Shown in pieces: positions 1 to 10,849 of a DNA stretch of 64,000 nucleotides (within the stretch, counting starts at the first letter, position 1; each line of letters starts with the position of its first letter). Position numbers and translations under genes: made by a program. The notes beneath the pieces are model-generated. The model was given only the letters and a program-made list of their open reading frames with translations. It did no database searches and was not told the origin of the DNA. This stretch comes from Thinopyrum elongatum (taxonomy: Eukaryota > Streptophyta > Magnoliopsida > Poales > Poaceae): assembly GCA_011799875.1 (NCBI GenBank), contig CM022302.1, forward strand, positions 101,496,237 to 101,560,236, read 5' to 3'.

Positions 1-56
1 GTGTTAGATTCATTACAATGTAATCTAGATTATTGACTCTAGTGCAAGTGCGAGAC
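1..56 (+). mobile_element. 3' end of Copia internal region with polypurine tract
   Basis: The last 56 bases before the LTR carry the sequence 'ttgactctagtgcaagt' and a purine-rich run ending in 'gcgagac'. This is the usual polypurine tract position directly before a Copia 3' LTR. The same 'attgactctagtgcaagtgg' block precedes the LTR of the other Copia family in this window (30271-30297), which supports the reading. The rest of the element lies upstream of the window. Confidence 0.85.
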
Positions 57-1807
57 TGAAGGAAATACGCCCTAGAGGCAATAATAAAGTTGTTATTTTA
101 TATTTCCTTATTCATGATAATGGTTTATTATTCATGCTAGAATTGTATTGATCGGAAACCTTAATACAAGTGTGGATACATAAACAAACACCGTGTCCCT
201 AGTGAGCCTCTACTAGACTAGCTCATTGATCAAAGATGGTTAAGGTTTCCTAACCATTGACATGAGTTATCATTTGATAACGGGATCACATCATTAGGAG
301 AATGATGTGATGGACAAGACCCATTCGTTAGCTTAGCATTATGATCGTTCAGTTTTATTGCTATTGCTTTCTTCATGTCAAATACATATTCCTTCGACTA
401 TGAGATTATGCAACTCCTGAATACCGGAGGAATACCTTGTGTGCTATCAAACATCACAACGTAACTGGGTGATTATAAAGATGCTCTACAGGTATCTCCG
501 AAGGTGTTTGTTGAGTTGGCATAGATCGAGATTAGGATTTGTCACTCCGAGTATCGGAGAGGTATCTCTGGGCCCTCTCGGTAATACACATCATAAGCTT
601 GCAAGCAAACGACTAAGGAGTTAGTCACGAGGTGATGTATTATGGAACGAGTAAAGAAACTTGCCGGTAACGAGATTGAACTAGGTATGAAGATACCGAC
701 GATCGAATTTTGGGCAAGTAACATACCGATGGATAAAGGGAATTACGTATGTTGTCAGAACGGTTCGACTGATAAAGATCTTCATAGAATATGTAGGAGC
801 CAATATGGGCATCCAGGTTCCGCTATTGGTTATTGACCGGAGAGGTGTCTCGGTCATGTCTACATAGTTCTCGAACCCATAGGGTCCGCACACTTAACGT
901 TCGATGACGATATAGTATTATATGAGTTATGTGATTTGGTGACCGAATGTTGTTTGGAGTCCCGGATGAGATCATGGACATGACGAGGAGTCTCGAAATG
1001 GTTGAGAGGTAATGATTGATATATAGGACAATGGTATTCGGACACTGGAAGTGTTTCGGGGGGTACCGGGTACTTATCGGGTCACCGGAAGGGGTTCCGG
1101 GCACCCCCGGCAAAAGATATGGGCCTTATGGGCCAAGAGGGGAAACGCACCAGCCACAAGGGGCTGGTGTGCCCCCCATATGGGCCGGCCTAAGGAGGAT
1201 AAGGAAAGGGGAGAAGGGAAAGGAAAGTGTGGATTAGGATTCCCACTTCCTTCCCTCTCCCCCCCTCTTTCCTTCCACCTTGGGAATACATGTTAGGGGG
1301 GCGCGGCCAGGGCAGGAGCCCTAGGGTCAGCCTACCACCTATGTGGTGCGCCAGGCTGCCTCCCCTCCCCCTCCCACATATATATATATATATATATATA
1401 TGTGGGAGGGGGGCGCCTAGCACACACCAGATCAATTGTTAGCCGTGTGCGGTGCCCCCCTCCACCGTTTACACCCCCGGTCATATTTTCATAGTGCTTA
1501 GGCGAAGCCCTGCGGAGATCACTTCACCATGCCGTCGTGCTGACGGAACTCATCTACTACCTCGACATCTTGCTGGATCAAGAAGGCGAGGAACGTCACC
1601 GAGCTGAACGCGGAGGTGCCGTGCGTTTGGTACTTGATCGGTTGAAGCATGAAGAAGTTCGACTACATCAACCGAGTTGTGAAACGCTTCCGCTTACGGT
1701 CTACGAGGGTACATAGACACACTCTCGCTCTCGTTGATAGGCATCTCCTAGATAGATCTTGCGTGTGCGTAGAATTTTTTTTGTTTTCCATGCAACGTTT
1801 CCCAACA
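57..1807 (+). mobile_element. 3' LTR of a BARE1/WIS/Angela-type Copia retrotransposon
   Basis: The LTR starts TGAAGGAAATACGCCCTAGA (most family members start TGTTGGAAATA) and ends GCAACGTTTCCCAACA. Its length of 1751 bp fits the roughly 1.75 kb LTRs of WIS and Angela. It is read as the 3' LTR because a polypurine tract lies on its left and no primer-binding site follows on its right. It landed in the 5' LTR of the Gypsy element to the right: the next five bases (1808-1812, TGTTC) match the interrupted Gypsy LTR, but the left copy of the target duplication is outside the window. Reading frames inside are short and not supported as genes. Confidence 0.93.
1368..1412. repeat. (TA)n microsatellite inside a perfect palindrome
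   Basis: A run of TA dinucleotides is flanked by CCCCTCCCACATA on the left and its exact complement TATGTGGGAGGGG on the right. The whole stretch can fold into a hairpin. It sits within the Copia LTR and may overlap the promoter's TATA region; that role is inferred. Confidence 0.8.
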
Positions 1808-2132
1808 TGTTCCATGCTATTATATTATCTGTTTTGGATGTTTTATATGCATTATTATGCTATTTTATATTATTTTTGGGACTAACTTATTAACCTAGAG
1901 CCCAGTGCCAGTTTCTGTTTTTTCCTTGTTTTTGAGTTTCGCAGAAAAGGAATACCAAACGGAATAAAACTTTACGATGATTTTTCTTGGACCAGAAGAC
2001 ACCCAGAGGACTTGGAGTCCAAGCCAGAAGACCCACGAGGCGGCGGCAAGGGTGGAGGGGGCGCCCTAGGGGGGTGCCCCTGCCTTCTAGCCCCCTTGGG
2101 AGTCCCCTGACCTACCTCTTCGTCCTATATAT
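1808..2132 (+). mobile_element. 5' LTR, left part, of Sabrina/WHAM-like Gypsy element
   Basis: This stretch matches the intact 3' LTR of the same element (13689-15269) from about LTR position 35 up to its TATA box. The first ~35 bases are missing because the upstream Copia element inserted there. It ends in TATAT (2128-2132), which is repeated at 8032-8036 as the target duplication of the reverse solo LTR. The LTR then continues at 8032. Confidence 0.9.
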
Positions 2133-2139
2133 TGCTACT

Positions 2140-5100
2140 TGTGACACCCTGGATTTTGCCCATTTCTTTTTCTTTTTGATTTTGGTCCGGATTTGCTTTT
2201 CAGTGGCTTAGTGGTCTTGAAACCTGGAGAGATCACCCTTGAATCCTCTCCTAAGTGACTTGCCAACCTCAAAATCACCCCAAGACCATGTCATATCCAT
2301 CTTGGACCAAACCCAATATTCTTTTCCTTGGGAATATTCCTTTTTTCTATTAAAGGAATAACCCTGTCTGTCATGGGTTGTGAAGCAACCCATATTTCTG
2401 TCACTCTGAAAATTCCCAATTAATTCTCATAAATTGGTTGGGTCATATATTCCTCAGATATGTCAAAATACTTCCTTGCCATGATAAAAAAATATTCCAC
2501 CAAAATTCCTTTTCTGATTCTGCCCTAGCTGGCAGTTTGTGAAGCAAGTACCCTTTTTATTGGCCTACTTGCTCTCAAACTTTCTGGTCATTCTTTTCTA
2601 TCCATATATTGGTCCCCTGCCAAAATTCAACTTTATTTGGCTAGTAAATCTCCCTTGGCTAATTTCCTAAGTTTCTGGCCAACTGGAGGCTTAATGAAGG
2701 AAGTACTAGCTAGGGGTATCCAAATGAGTTGAAATTTTGCAAGCACCTTCATATGCTCAAATCATGACTCTTCTCCAAGGTTCAACCTTATCCAATCATC
2801 TATGTGAGCAGAGAATCAAATCTTAGATTCTGGTCATATTTTTCAGTTGTGAAGCAACTATATGTTATATTGCTTCATTTAAGCTGAAAATTTATCAGGA
2901 CATTCTCACATCCATATCAACTCCCTCCACCAAGTTTTGGATCAATTCATTTATCCAAGTGCCCTGTGCAAATTTTACAAGTTTCTGGACAGAGATGATG
3001 CTTGTGAAGCAAGTACCATGATGGCTTGTCCATTTGGTATGAAATTTTTACAGCATCATTATATGTCCAAATCATTGGGCCATACCAAGTTTGAGCTCAA
3101 GTGGCTACACTATGTGAGTGCTACTTCAAGCTGGGCAAGTCTGGTCAGTATTGACTCTTGTACAGCAAGTACTCTCTAGAGACCTCCATTTGAGCTGAAA
3201 CTTGGCCACATGACTTATCTCAGTGTTTGACCACACCATGCCAAAGATCAGAGTTTTCCCCCTGTTGAATCTCTCACACATCCTATCAAACACCTTGCTG
3301 TACCTGAGTAAACATGCTGGCTGTGGTCACCTCGAGTGCCACTATGCCTGTTTTCTTCCTCCTTGACCTCATCTGCTGAGAGACCGACCGAGTTGACATG
3401 TTGGAGTTGACTTGGACGCGTGGCAAAGCCAACTTCACACGGTGACCACGGGGCTGGCAAGCCAAACAGTGTGCTCTGGAAACTTCGGCCACTGTTTTCG
3501 TCGATTTCCTCTGCCTCCCATGTCCCTTTCATGTCTGGTAGCTCGCCCGTGCTCGTGTGGTCAACTCCCCTTTGCTGCCCCGCCTTATCTCGCCGTGGTT
3601 AAGTCGCAATCGCCATGGCCATGTCATGTCCACCGCTGTCACCGTCGTTTTCGATCGCCAGCAAGCCCTCGAGCATTCCCGACCCCTCCCGGGCGCTCTC
3701 AGTCCCTCCTGGATCACCCTGGATCCCTCCTCCCTCCTTTGGACGAGCTCGAGAAGCACCGAGACGCTGGCGTACGTGGCGCCACGGCCGCGCCCGGACC
3801 TCGCCGTCGCTCGCCTATAAATAGGCTGCCCGAACCTCGTCCGACCTCACCACCAGCCTCCCCATCCTCCACTGCTCCCCCCTAGCCGCTCGCTCAAACC
3901 CCAGAGCTCCTCCCTGCCCCGATTCATCGCCATGGCCGCCGCTGGCCTCTACTCGAATTCGAGCAAGCCCGGCCTCCCCTCGCCCTCTTTCCTCCACCAG
4001 GAGACTCCCCACCCTCCGGCGCTTCTCCCCATCCCCTCCTCCTCCCGCCGGAGCCCCTGGTGGCCATTTTTCCCCGAGTCCGGCCGCCGCCATGTGCTCT
4101 CTGTCTCCACCCGCCGCCGCATCTCCCGCCACCCCCGCCGCTCCTTCTGCCCTCCCTTGGCCGCGGCACTCCACGGCGAACTCTCCGGTGGTCGCGCTCT
4201 CGCCGGGGACGGCCGGAGCCGGCCAGGCCCGTCGCCGGTCGAGCCGCCCGCTCCTCCTCTGTTCGTCAACGGGAGGTAGAAGAAGGGGACGGGAGGGAGA
4301 GGAGGTGGGCCTAGCCCAGTCTGGCCCATCATTTTTTTTAAATGAGATGGGCTGCTGCGGTTGGGCCTGGCCCAGGAAGCTACAGCGGCAGCGGTGTTGG
4401 ATTCGGCCCGAGCAGCCCGGCCGAAACAGTGCGGCTTATTCATTTTTAGAAAAAAAAACTATCCAGGGACCCGAAAGTAATCAAATTTTTGCAGAAAAGT
4501 CCCTGGCAGGCATTCCTCAATATCTCCACCCTCGTAACTCCGATCGAGGTGATTCCAGCGCCCATCTCTTCGTATCGTCGAGCCCGTTATGCTGGTGTCA
4601 TTTTCATACTGTTTTGCTACTGTGAAAATGACCATTCTGCCCTTGCCGTAAACAGCCCCTCCGAGAGAGAACTGTTCCGGCAATCGTCTTTGCGGACTCT
4701 CCGCACTTCTCTTCGGTGGATCCTTCATCCCCAGGCAAGCCACGACAGCCACTTGCATGATGGACTTGCAGTAGCTATGGTTTCCAACTTGAATAATTAT
4801 TTATGATGTGCATGTTAATATCTATATGCTTATGTGACCTACTAGTTATCAAGTATTCATTGGTATCACTATGCTCATGATTATTACTTGCAGTAGTTCA
4901 ACTAGGATGATGACATGTTTGCATGCTTTGTCGTCATCTGTTATGAATATATTGATGTTGTTCATACTCACCATGCTCGTCTGCATGTAGCTGGTCATAT
5001 GCCTGCATGCTGTTGATGTTATGATCCCGTTATTATGCTGTCCATTCCTGCTAGGGTTGTACCATGCTCATGTGCATTACGGTTTCATCATGTTATCATG

Positions 5101-6472
5101 ACTCAGCACATTATCATGAAAATTTTAACCGGATGTTAATCGAACTCGAACACCTGTTGGCTAAGTCATAGTGGGTGCCGAATCGAGCTCACCAGTGCAA
5201 CCACACTTGCTGGGATGGGGCAGCCCTAATCCGGTCTATTGTCATGCCTCTCGCCGGTGCCTCCAACCAGGGAAGGTTATGCGGCAGCGCTACCCTGATC
5301 AGGTAGGTGGCAGAAGCCTTGTGAACCCAGGTTTGATTTTGCGCGTGGTCCCCGTTTGGGACAGTTTTGTTTGGCCATGACAATGGCAGGTGTCGGAAGG
5401 ACACAGGGTCACCCATGACATAGCCCAAAGGGGAGTTTGTCGGAGTGGCCCGGAGAGTGCCATGCAATAGATTGGGTTTTGTCGGAACGTCGTTGGTCCA
5501 CCCGAATGGGAGCACGAGGCCATGAGTTCCGTGGTGTGGGTACAGTGTACTAACCTCTGCAGAGTGTATATAATCTATCGATAGCCGCGTCCTCGGATAT
5601 GGGCACAGTTCGTAATAGGACACACTATGGGTCAACAGAATAATAAACTTGCTAATGACAACCCAGTTCGGTGAGAGAGAAGTTGGTTGATCTTTATGTG
5701 ATCACGAGAAGATCACCATGGTATCGAGGATACCGATGTTGGTTAATCGTGATCACGAGAGGATCACCGTGGTATCATGGATACCGGATTTGATGGATAG
5801 TGTTATGTGATGATCTCAGGTAACGATCAACCTCCTTGTGATCATGTTATCACAGCGGTATTGTAATATCAAGTTTGGTTGGTCCCGAGGTTATTGTGTG
5901 GCACACTCGATGGTAAGTCTTGCATACGGTGGTTATGAGGTAACCCCAGATCAGAGTAAGCTGCATCATGATAAGTCTTAACCTGTTGCATGTAGTGACA
6001 TCATACTCATATGTCATGCTATGTCATATTGTTCTAGCATCATCGTGACTACACCTGTTTAACCTATTAATGCCATGTCATTGCTTGTCTTGAATGCGTT
6101 GGTTGCTGTGAGCTTGCGAGTACATTCAAAGTACTCACCTGGCGTGTCATGCCAGTTTGCAGGTCATGCCATGATTGCTTGCTTGTCGAGGATTCTGCGT
6201 TTGCGAGCTAGGATACGCGTTCCAGCCAGAGTCCCTGCGGAGTGGAGTCCATCACCGTTATTACGCTTCCTCAGGTTGATCCGCTGTTAGCATAGAGCTA
6301 CTCTAGACAGGCATGGTTTTGCCGTGCCGTTGTAATTCTTGTACCCCTTGTAACCCTATCGATAGTAATAAAGAGCTGATTTGTTCTATGCCAACAGTGC
6401 CGTATTCCAGTGGACTTGTCCCTGGGACTGGAATACGGGGTGTTCCGGTTTCCTCTGAGCCGGGGTGCCACA
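2140..6472 (+). mobile_element. 4.33 kb solo LTR of a long-LTR retrotransposon
   Basis: It begins TGTGACACCCTGG and ends CCGGGGTGCCACA, which are near-perfect inverted termini with TG...CA ends. The flanking five bases are identical (CTACT, 2135-2139 and 6473-6477). Its size of 4333 bp is unusual for an LTR and recalls the long LTRs of Erika/Sukkula or LARD elements of Triticeae; the family is not certain. It contains a promoter (TATA at 3815-3824), a GC-rich stretch after it (3830-4300) and a long AT-richer 3' part. The TG...CA ends, promoter, target duplication and missing internal region support a solo LTR. Strand is assigned from the TATA box. Open frames at 3412-4625 lie in the GC-rich part and are not considered genes. 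Confidence 0.88.
3815..3824 (+). promoter_or_regulatory. TATA box of the long solo LTR
   Basis: CTATAAATAG at 3815-3824 lies in a GC-rich context and is followed by a C-rich stretch ('cctccccatcctcc', about 3857-3870) typical of a plant transcription start. It marks the U3/R boundary of the LTR and fixes its orientation as plus. Confidence 0.7.
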
Positions 6473-8031
6473 CTACTTCTTGAGCTTGCGTTGGTTTTTC
6501 CCTTGAAGAGGAAAGGGTGATGCACCACAATAGAGGTAAGTATTTCCCTTAGTTAAGAACCAAGGTATCAATACAATAGGAGAAGAAGCGCAAATCACCA
6601 ATACCTGCACAAACAATCAAACACTTGCACCCAACGCGATAAAGGGGTTGTCAATCCCTTCACGGTCACTTGCAAAGGTGAGATCTGATAGAGATAGATA
6701 AATAAAAGATAAAATATTTTTGGGTTTTTTGGTATATAGATCTAAAAATAAAATATTGCAAAATAGTAGATCGGAAACTAATATGATGGAAAATAGACCC
6801 AGGGGCCATAGGTTTCACTAGAGGCTTCTCTCATGAAGGCAAATAATACGTTGGGTGAACAAATTACTGTCGAGCAATTGATAGAAAAGCGCAAGGTTAT
6901 GACGATATCCAAGGCAATGATTATGCATATGGGCATCACGTCCGTGTCAAGTAGACCGACTCCTGCCTGCATGTACTACTATTACTCCACACATCGACCG
7001 CTATCCATCATGCATCTAGAGTATTAAGTTCATAAAGAACGGAGTAATGCCTTAAGTAAGATGACATGATGTAGCGGAATTAACTCAAGAAATATGATGA
7101 AAACCCCATCTTTTTATCCTCGATGGCAACAATCCAATACGTGTCTCGCTACTCCTACTTTCTGACTGGGTGAAATCACGCAAGATTGAACCCAAAGCTA
7201 AGCACCTCTCCCATTGCAAGAAAAATCAATCTAGTTGGTCAAACCAAACCGATAATTCGAAGAGAAATACAAAGATACGAAATCATGCATAAAAGAATTC
7301 AAAGAAGATTCAAATAATATTCATAGATAAGCTAATCATAAATCCACAATTCATCGGATCTCGACAAACACACCGCAAAAGAAGATTACATCGGATAGAT
7401 CTCCAAGAACATCGAGGAGAACGTGGTATTGAGAATCAAAGAGAGAGAAGAAGCCATCTAGCTACTAGCTATGGACCCGTAGGTCTGAGGTAAACTACTC
7501 ACGCTTCATCGGAAGGGCAATAGGGTTGATGTATAAGCCCTCCGTGATCGATTCCCCCTCCGGCAGGATGCCGAAAAAGGCCCCAAGATGGGATCTCACG
7601 GGAACAGAAGGTTGCGGCGGTGGAAAAGTGTTTTCGTGGATGCCTCTGGTGGTTCTGGAATATATGTGAATATATAGGAGGAAGACCAAGGTCAGAAAGT
7701 CACCGAGGGGCCCACAAGGTAGGGGGGCGTCCCCCCCAGGGCGCACCCTCCACCCTTGTCGCTGCCTCGTGGCTCTTCTAACATGGACTCCAAGTCCCCT
7801 GGGTGTCTTCTGGTCCAAGAAAAATCATCGTGAAGTTTTATTCCGTTTGGTATTCCTTTTCTGCGAAGCCCAAAAACAAGGAAAAAAACAGAAACTGGCA
7901 CTGGGCTCTAGGTTAATAAGTTAGTCCCAAAAATAATATAAAATAGCATATTAATGCATATAAAACATCCAACACAGATAATATAATAGCATGGAACAAT
8001 CAAAAATTATAGATACGTTGGAGACGTATCA

Positions 8032-9243
8032 TATATTCACATATATTCCAGAACCCTCAGAGCGAACCACAAAAATACTTTTCCGCCGCCGCAACCTTCT
8101 GTTCCCGTGAGATCCCATCTTGGGGCCTTTTCCGGCATCCTGTCGGAGGGGGATTCGATCACGGAGGGAATCTACATCAACCCTATTGCCCTTCCGATGA
8201 AGCGTGAGTAGTTTACCACAGACCTACGGGTCCATAGCTAGTAGCTAGATGACTTCTCTCTCTTTGATTCTCTATACCATGTTCTCCTCGATGTTTTTGG
8301 AGATTTATCCGATGTAATCTACTTTTGCGGTGTGTTTGTCGAGATCCGATGAATTATGGATTTATGATCAGCTTATCTATGAATATTATTTGAATCTTCT
8401 CTAAATTCTTATATGCATGATTTGATATCTTTGTATTTCTCTTCGAATTATCGGTTTGGTTTGGCCAACTAGATTGGTTTTTCTTGCAATGGGATAGGTG
8501 CTTAGCTTTGGGTTCAATCTTGCGTGATTTCACCCATTGACAAAGTAGGGGTAGCGAGACACGTATTGAATTATTGCCATCGAGGATAAAAATATGGGGT
8601 TTTCATCATATTGCTTGAGTTTATTCCTCTACATCATGTCGTCTTACTTAAGGCGTTACTCTGTTCTTTATGAACTTAATACTCTAGATGCATGCTGGAT
8701 AGCGGTCGATGTGTGGAGTAATAGTAGTAGATGCAGGCAGGAGTCGGTCTACTTGACACAGACGTGATGCATATATGCATAATCATTGCCTTGGATATCG
8801 TCATAACTTTGCGCTTTTCTATCAATTGCTAGACAGTAATTTGTTCACCCACCGTATTATTTGCCTTCAAGAGAGAAGCCTCTAGTGAAACCTATGGCCA
8901 CCGGGTCTATTTTCCATCATATTTGTTTCTGATCAACTATTTTGCAATCTTTTACTTTCAGATCTAGAAACCAGAAAACCCAAAAATATTTTATCTTTTA
9001 TTTATTTTTATCTATCTCTATCAGATCTCACCTTTGCAAGTGACCGTGAAGGGATTGACAACCCCTTTATCGTGTTGGGTGCAAGTGTTTGATTGTTTGC
9101 GTGGGTGCATCAATTGGGGACTTGCGCGTTTCTCCTACTGGATTGATACCTTGTTTCTTAACTGAGGGAAATACTTATCTGTACTGTGCTGCATCACCCT
9201 TTCCTCTTCAAGGGAAAAACCAACACAAGCTCAAGAAGTAGCA
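8032..9243 (+). mobile_element. 5' LTR, right part, of Sabrina/WHAM-like Gypsy element
   Basis: This continues the LTR broken at 2132 and ends in CTCAAGAAGTAGCA at 9243, the same end as the 3' LTR at 15269. It is clearly more diverged from the 3' LTR than the Copia LTR pairs further right are from each other, with scattered substitutions and a three-base difference near 8255. The element is therefore older than those Copia insertions. Confidence 0.93.
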
Positions 9244-9254
9244 GGAAGAATTTC

Positions 9255-9272
9255 TGGCGCCGTTGCCGGGGA
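9255..9272 (+). promoter_or_regulatory. Primer-binding site of the Gypsy element
   Basis: TGGCGCCGTTGCCGGGGA follows the 5' LTR after an 11-base gap. TGGCGCC... is the usual start of a tRNA-complementary primer-binding site in Gypsy elements of grasses, and it fixes the element's orientation as plus. Confidence 0.85.
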
Positions 9273-9507
9273 GATCTACGTCAAGCCTACCAAGTACCCA
9301 TCATAAACTCTCATCTCTTGCATTACATTATTTGCCATTTGCCTCTCGTTTTCCTCTCCCCCACTTCTAAAACATTTTCAGAAAAATACAAAAAGATTTG
9401 CCTTTTTATTCGCCTTTCTTTCGTTTGCCTTTATGTCTTACTTGGCTCATTTGCTTGTTTGCTTGGTATAATTGTGAGTTTATTGAAAAATTAGAAAAAA
9501 AAGGTTT

Positions 9508-10847
9508 ATGGATCCACTTAAAGTTTTCTACTTGGATCATCTTCGATCCATATGTGCTCGTGCTGAAACCCCAATTAGTTTAGTTGAGGGAAAATCTTTA
9601 GATGAGCAAGTTTATTTTGTGCGTCATCGTTTGTCTGAAAAAGGGAGACTCTTATGGAATCAAATAAATTGTTTGCTATGTTATGCTTGGAAACTTTGTG
9701 ATTTTACGTGTTGCTCTAAGAACCCTAAAAAACACCTTCCCTACCTATGTGAGTTTAATGATAATGAAATCTTATCTTCTCATGAAAAGGGTGTTTACAG
9801 TTACTATGATATCGAACAAATTGAAGAATTTGTTGCTTTTAAGGGTGTTTATGATGTTGCTTCTTTGATTGAAAAGTATGATATTACTCTCTACAAATCT
9901 GAAAATTTTGACATACTTAAATATTGCTATGAAAACTATGCTCATAATGCCTATGTCAAAGAATTTATTGAGAGAATGACCGTTGCTTTTCAAGAAAATA
10001 ATGATATGCATGAGTCTATAGATAATTATGATTCCGATGATTTGATTGAAATATCCCTTGATGAACATGATGCTTGCTATTCTTATGGCCATGATGCCAA
10101 TATTTATGGAGATGAATTTGCTATAGTTCCTTATGTTAAACATGAGATTGTTGCTATTGCACCCATACTTGATAGTTCCTTGAATGAAAAGCATGATTGC
10201 AATGATGTTATTATAAATTCTATTTATGTCAATTGTACTAATAATATGCAAAACCCTAAGCTTGGGGATGCTAGTTTTGCTATGTCCACTACTTATTGCA
10301 ATGATCATGATTGGGGTGATAATGCTTTTATGATCTTGAAATTTTATTTAAGCCTCATGATGAATATGTTTGCTATAATATTGAAAGTGGGTTTGGAAGA
10401 GTGTCAACTCTAGGTAATAATGATCCCACTACTTTGGAGTATGATCAATCTTATGAACTTTTTGATAAAAGTGGGTTTGGAGAGGTCATGACTTTAGTTA
10501 ATGTTAATCCCACTATTTTGGAAGAGTGACAACTTTGCATGCATGTGGATCATCTAGAGAATATGTTATGTGATAGCTATATTGTCGAATTTGAATATGA
10601 TCCCACATGTAATTATTATGAGAGAGGAAAATATGGTTGTAAAAAGTTTCATGCTACTCAATTACCTCTCGTCATGTTGGGATTGCTATTGTTTCTTCCT
10701 TCTTCCTTGCATATGCTAGTTTTTGCTTGCCTCAATAATTTGTTTGCTTATAAAATTCCCATGCATAGGAAGTATGTTATACTTAAATATGTTTGTCACA
10801 TGTTTTATGATGCTCTCTTCGTGTTTCAATTGCTATCTTTTATGTGA
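9508..10847 (+). pseudogene. Gypsy-element ORF of unknown function, broken by one frameshift and one stop
   Basis: A reading frame of about 445 codons starts at ATG 9508 (MDPLKVFYLDHL). It runs open to about 10320, where the better frame changes, continues (YDLEILFKPHDEY...) to an in-frame TGA at 10527-10529, and then reads on (QLCMHVDHLENML...) to 10847. The TGA stands where related copies, as I remember them, have a tryptophan codon. The protein is acidic and rich in Asn, Asp and Tyr, and ends in a hydrophobic segment (LLLFLPSSLHMLVFACL). No gag zinc knuckle, protease, reverse transcriptase or integrase motif is visible, so the element is non-autonomous. Sabrina/WHAM-type elements commonly carry such an ORF; its function is unknown. 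Confidence 0.7.
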
Positions 10848-10849
10848 GC

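Larger units (their letters stand above)
2133..8031 (-). mobile_element. Solo LTR (minus strand) of the same Sabrina/WHAM-like family, with a nested insertion
   Basis: The LTR occupies 2133-2139 and 6473-8031, split by a longer solo LTR (2140-6472). Read on the minus strand it begins TGATACGTCTCCAACGTATC (at 8031) and ends in CTCAAGAAGTAGCA (at 2133), the same ends as the plus-strand element's LTRs. It is flanked by a perfect TATAT duplication (2128-2132 and 8032-8036). No internal region is attached, so it is a solo LTR left by LTR-LTR recombination. Removing it and one TATAT restores the CCTATATATTCAC of the intact LTR exactly. Confidence 0.92.

Noticed and set aside
3412..4625. Several long overlapping frames on both strands
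   Set aside because: They lie in the GC-rich block of a solo LTR; frames on both strands and in several phases are expected from the composition.
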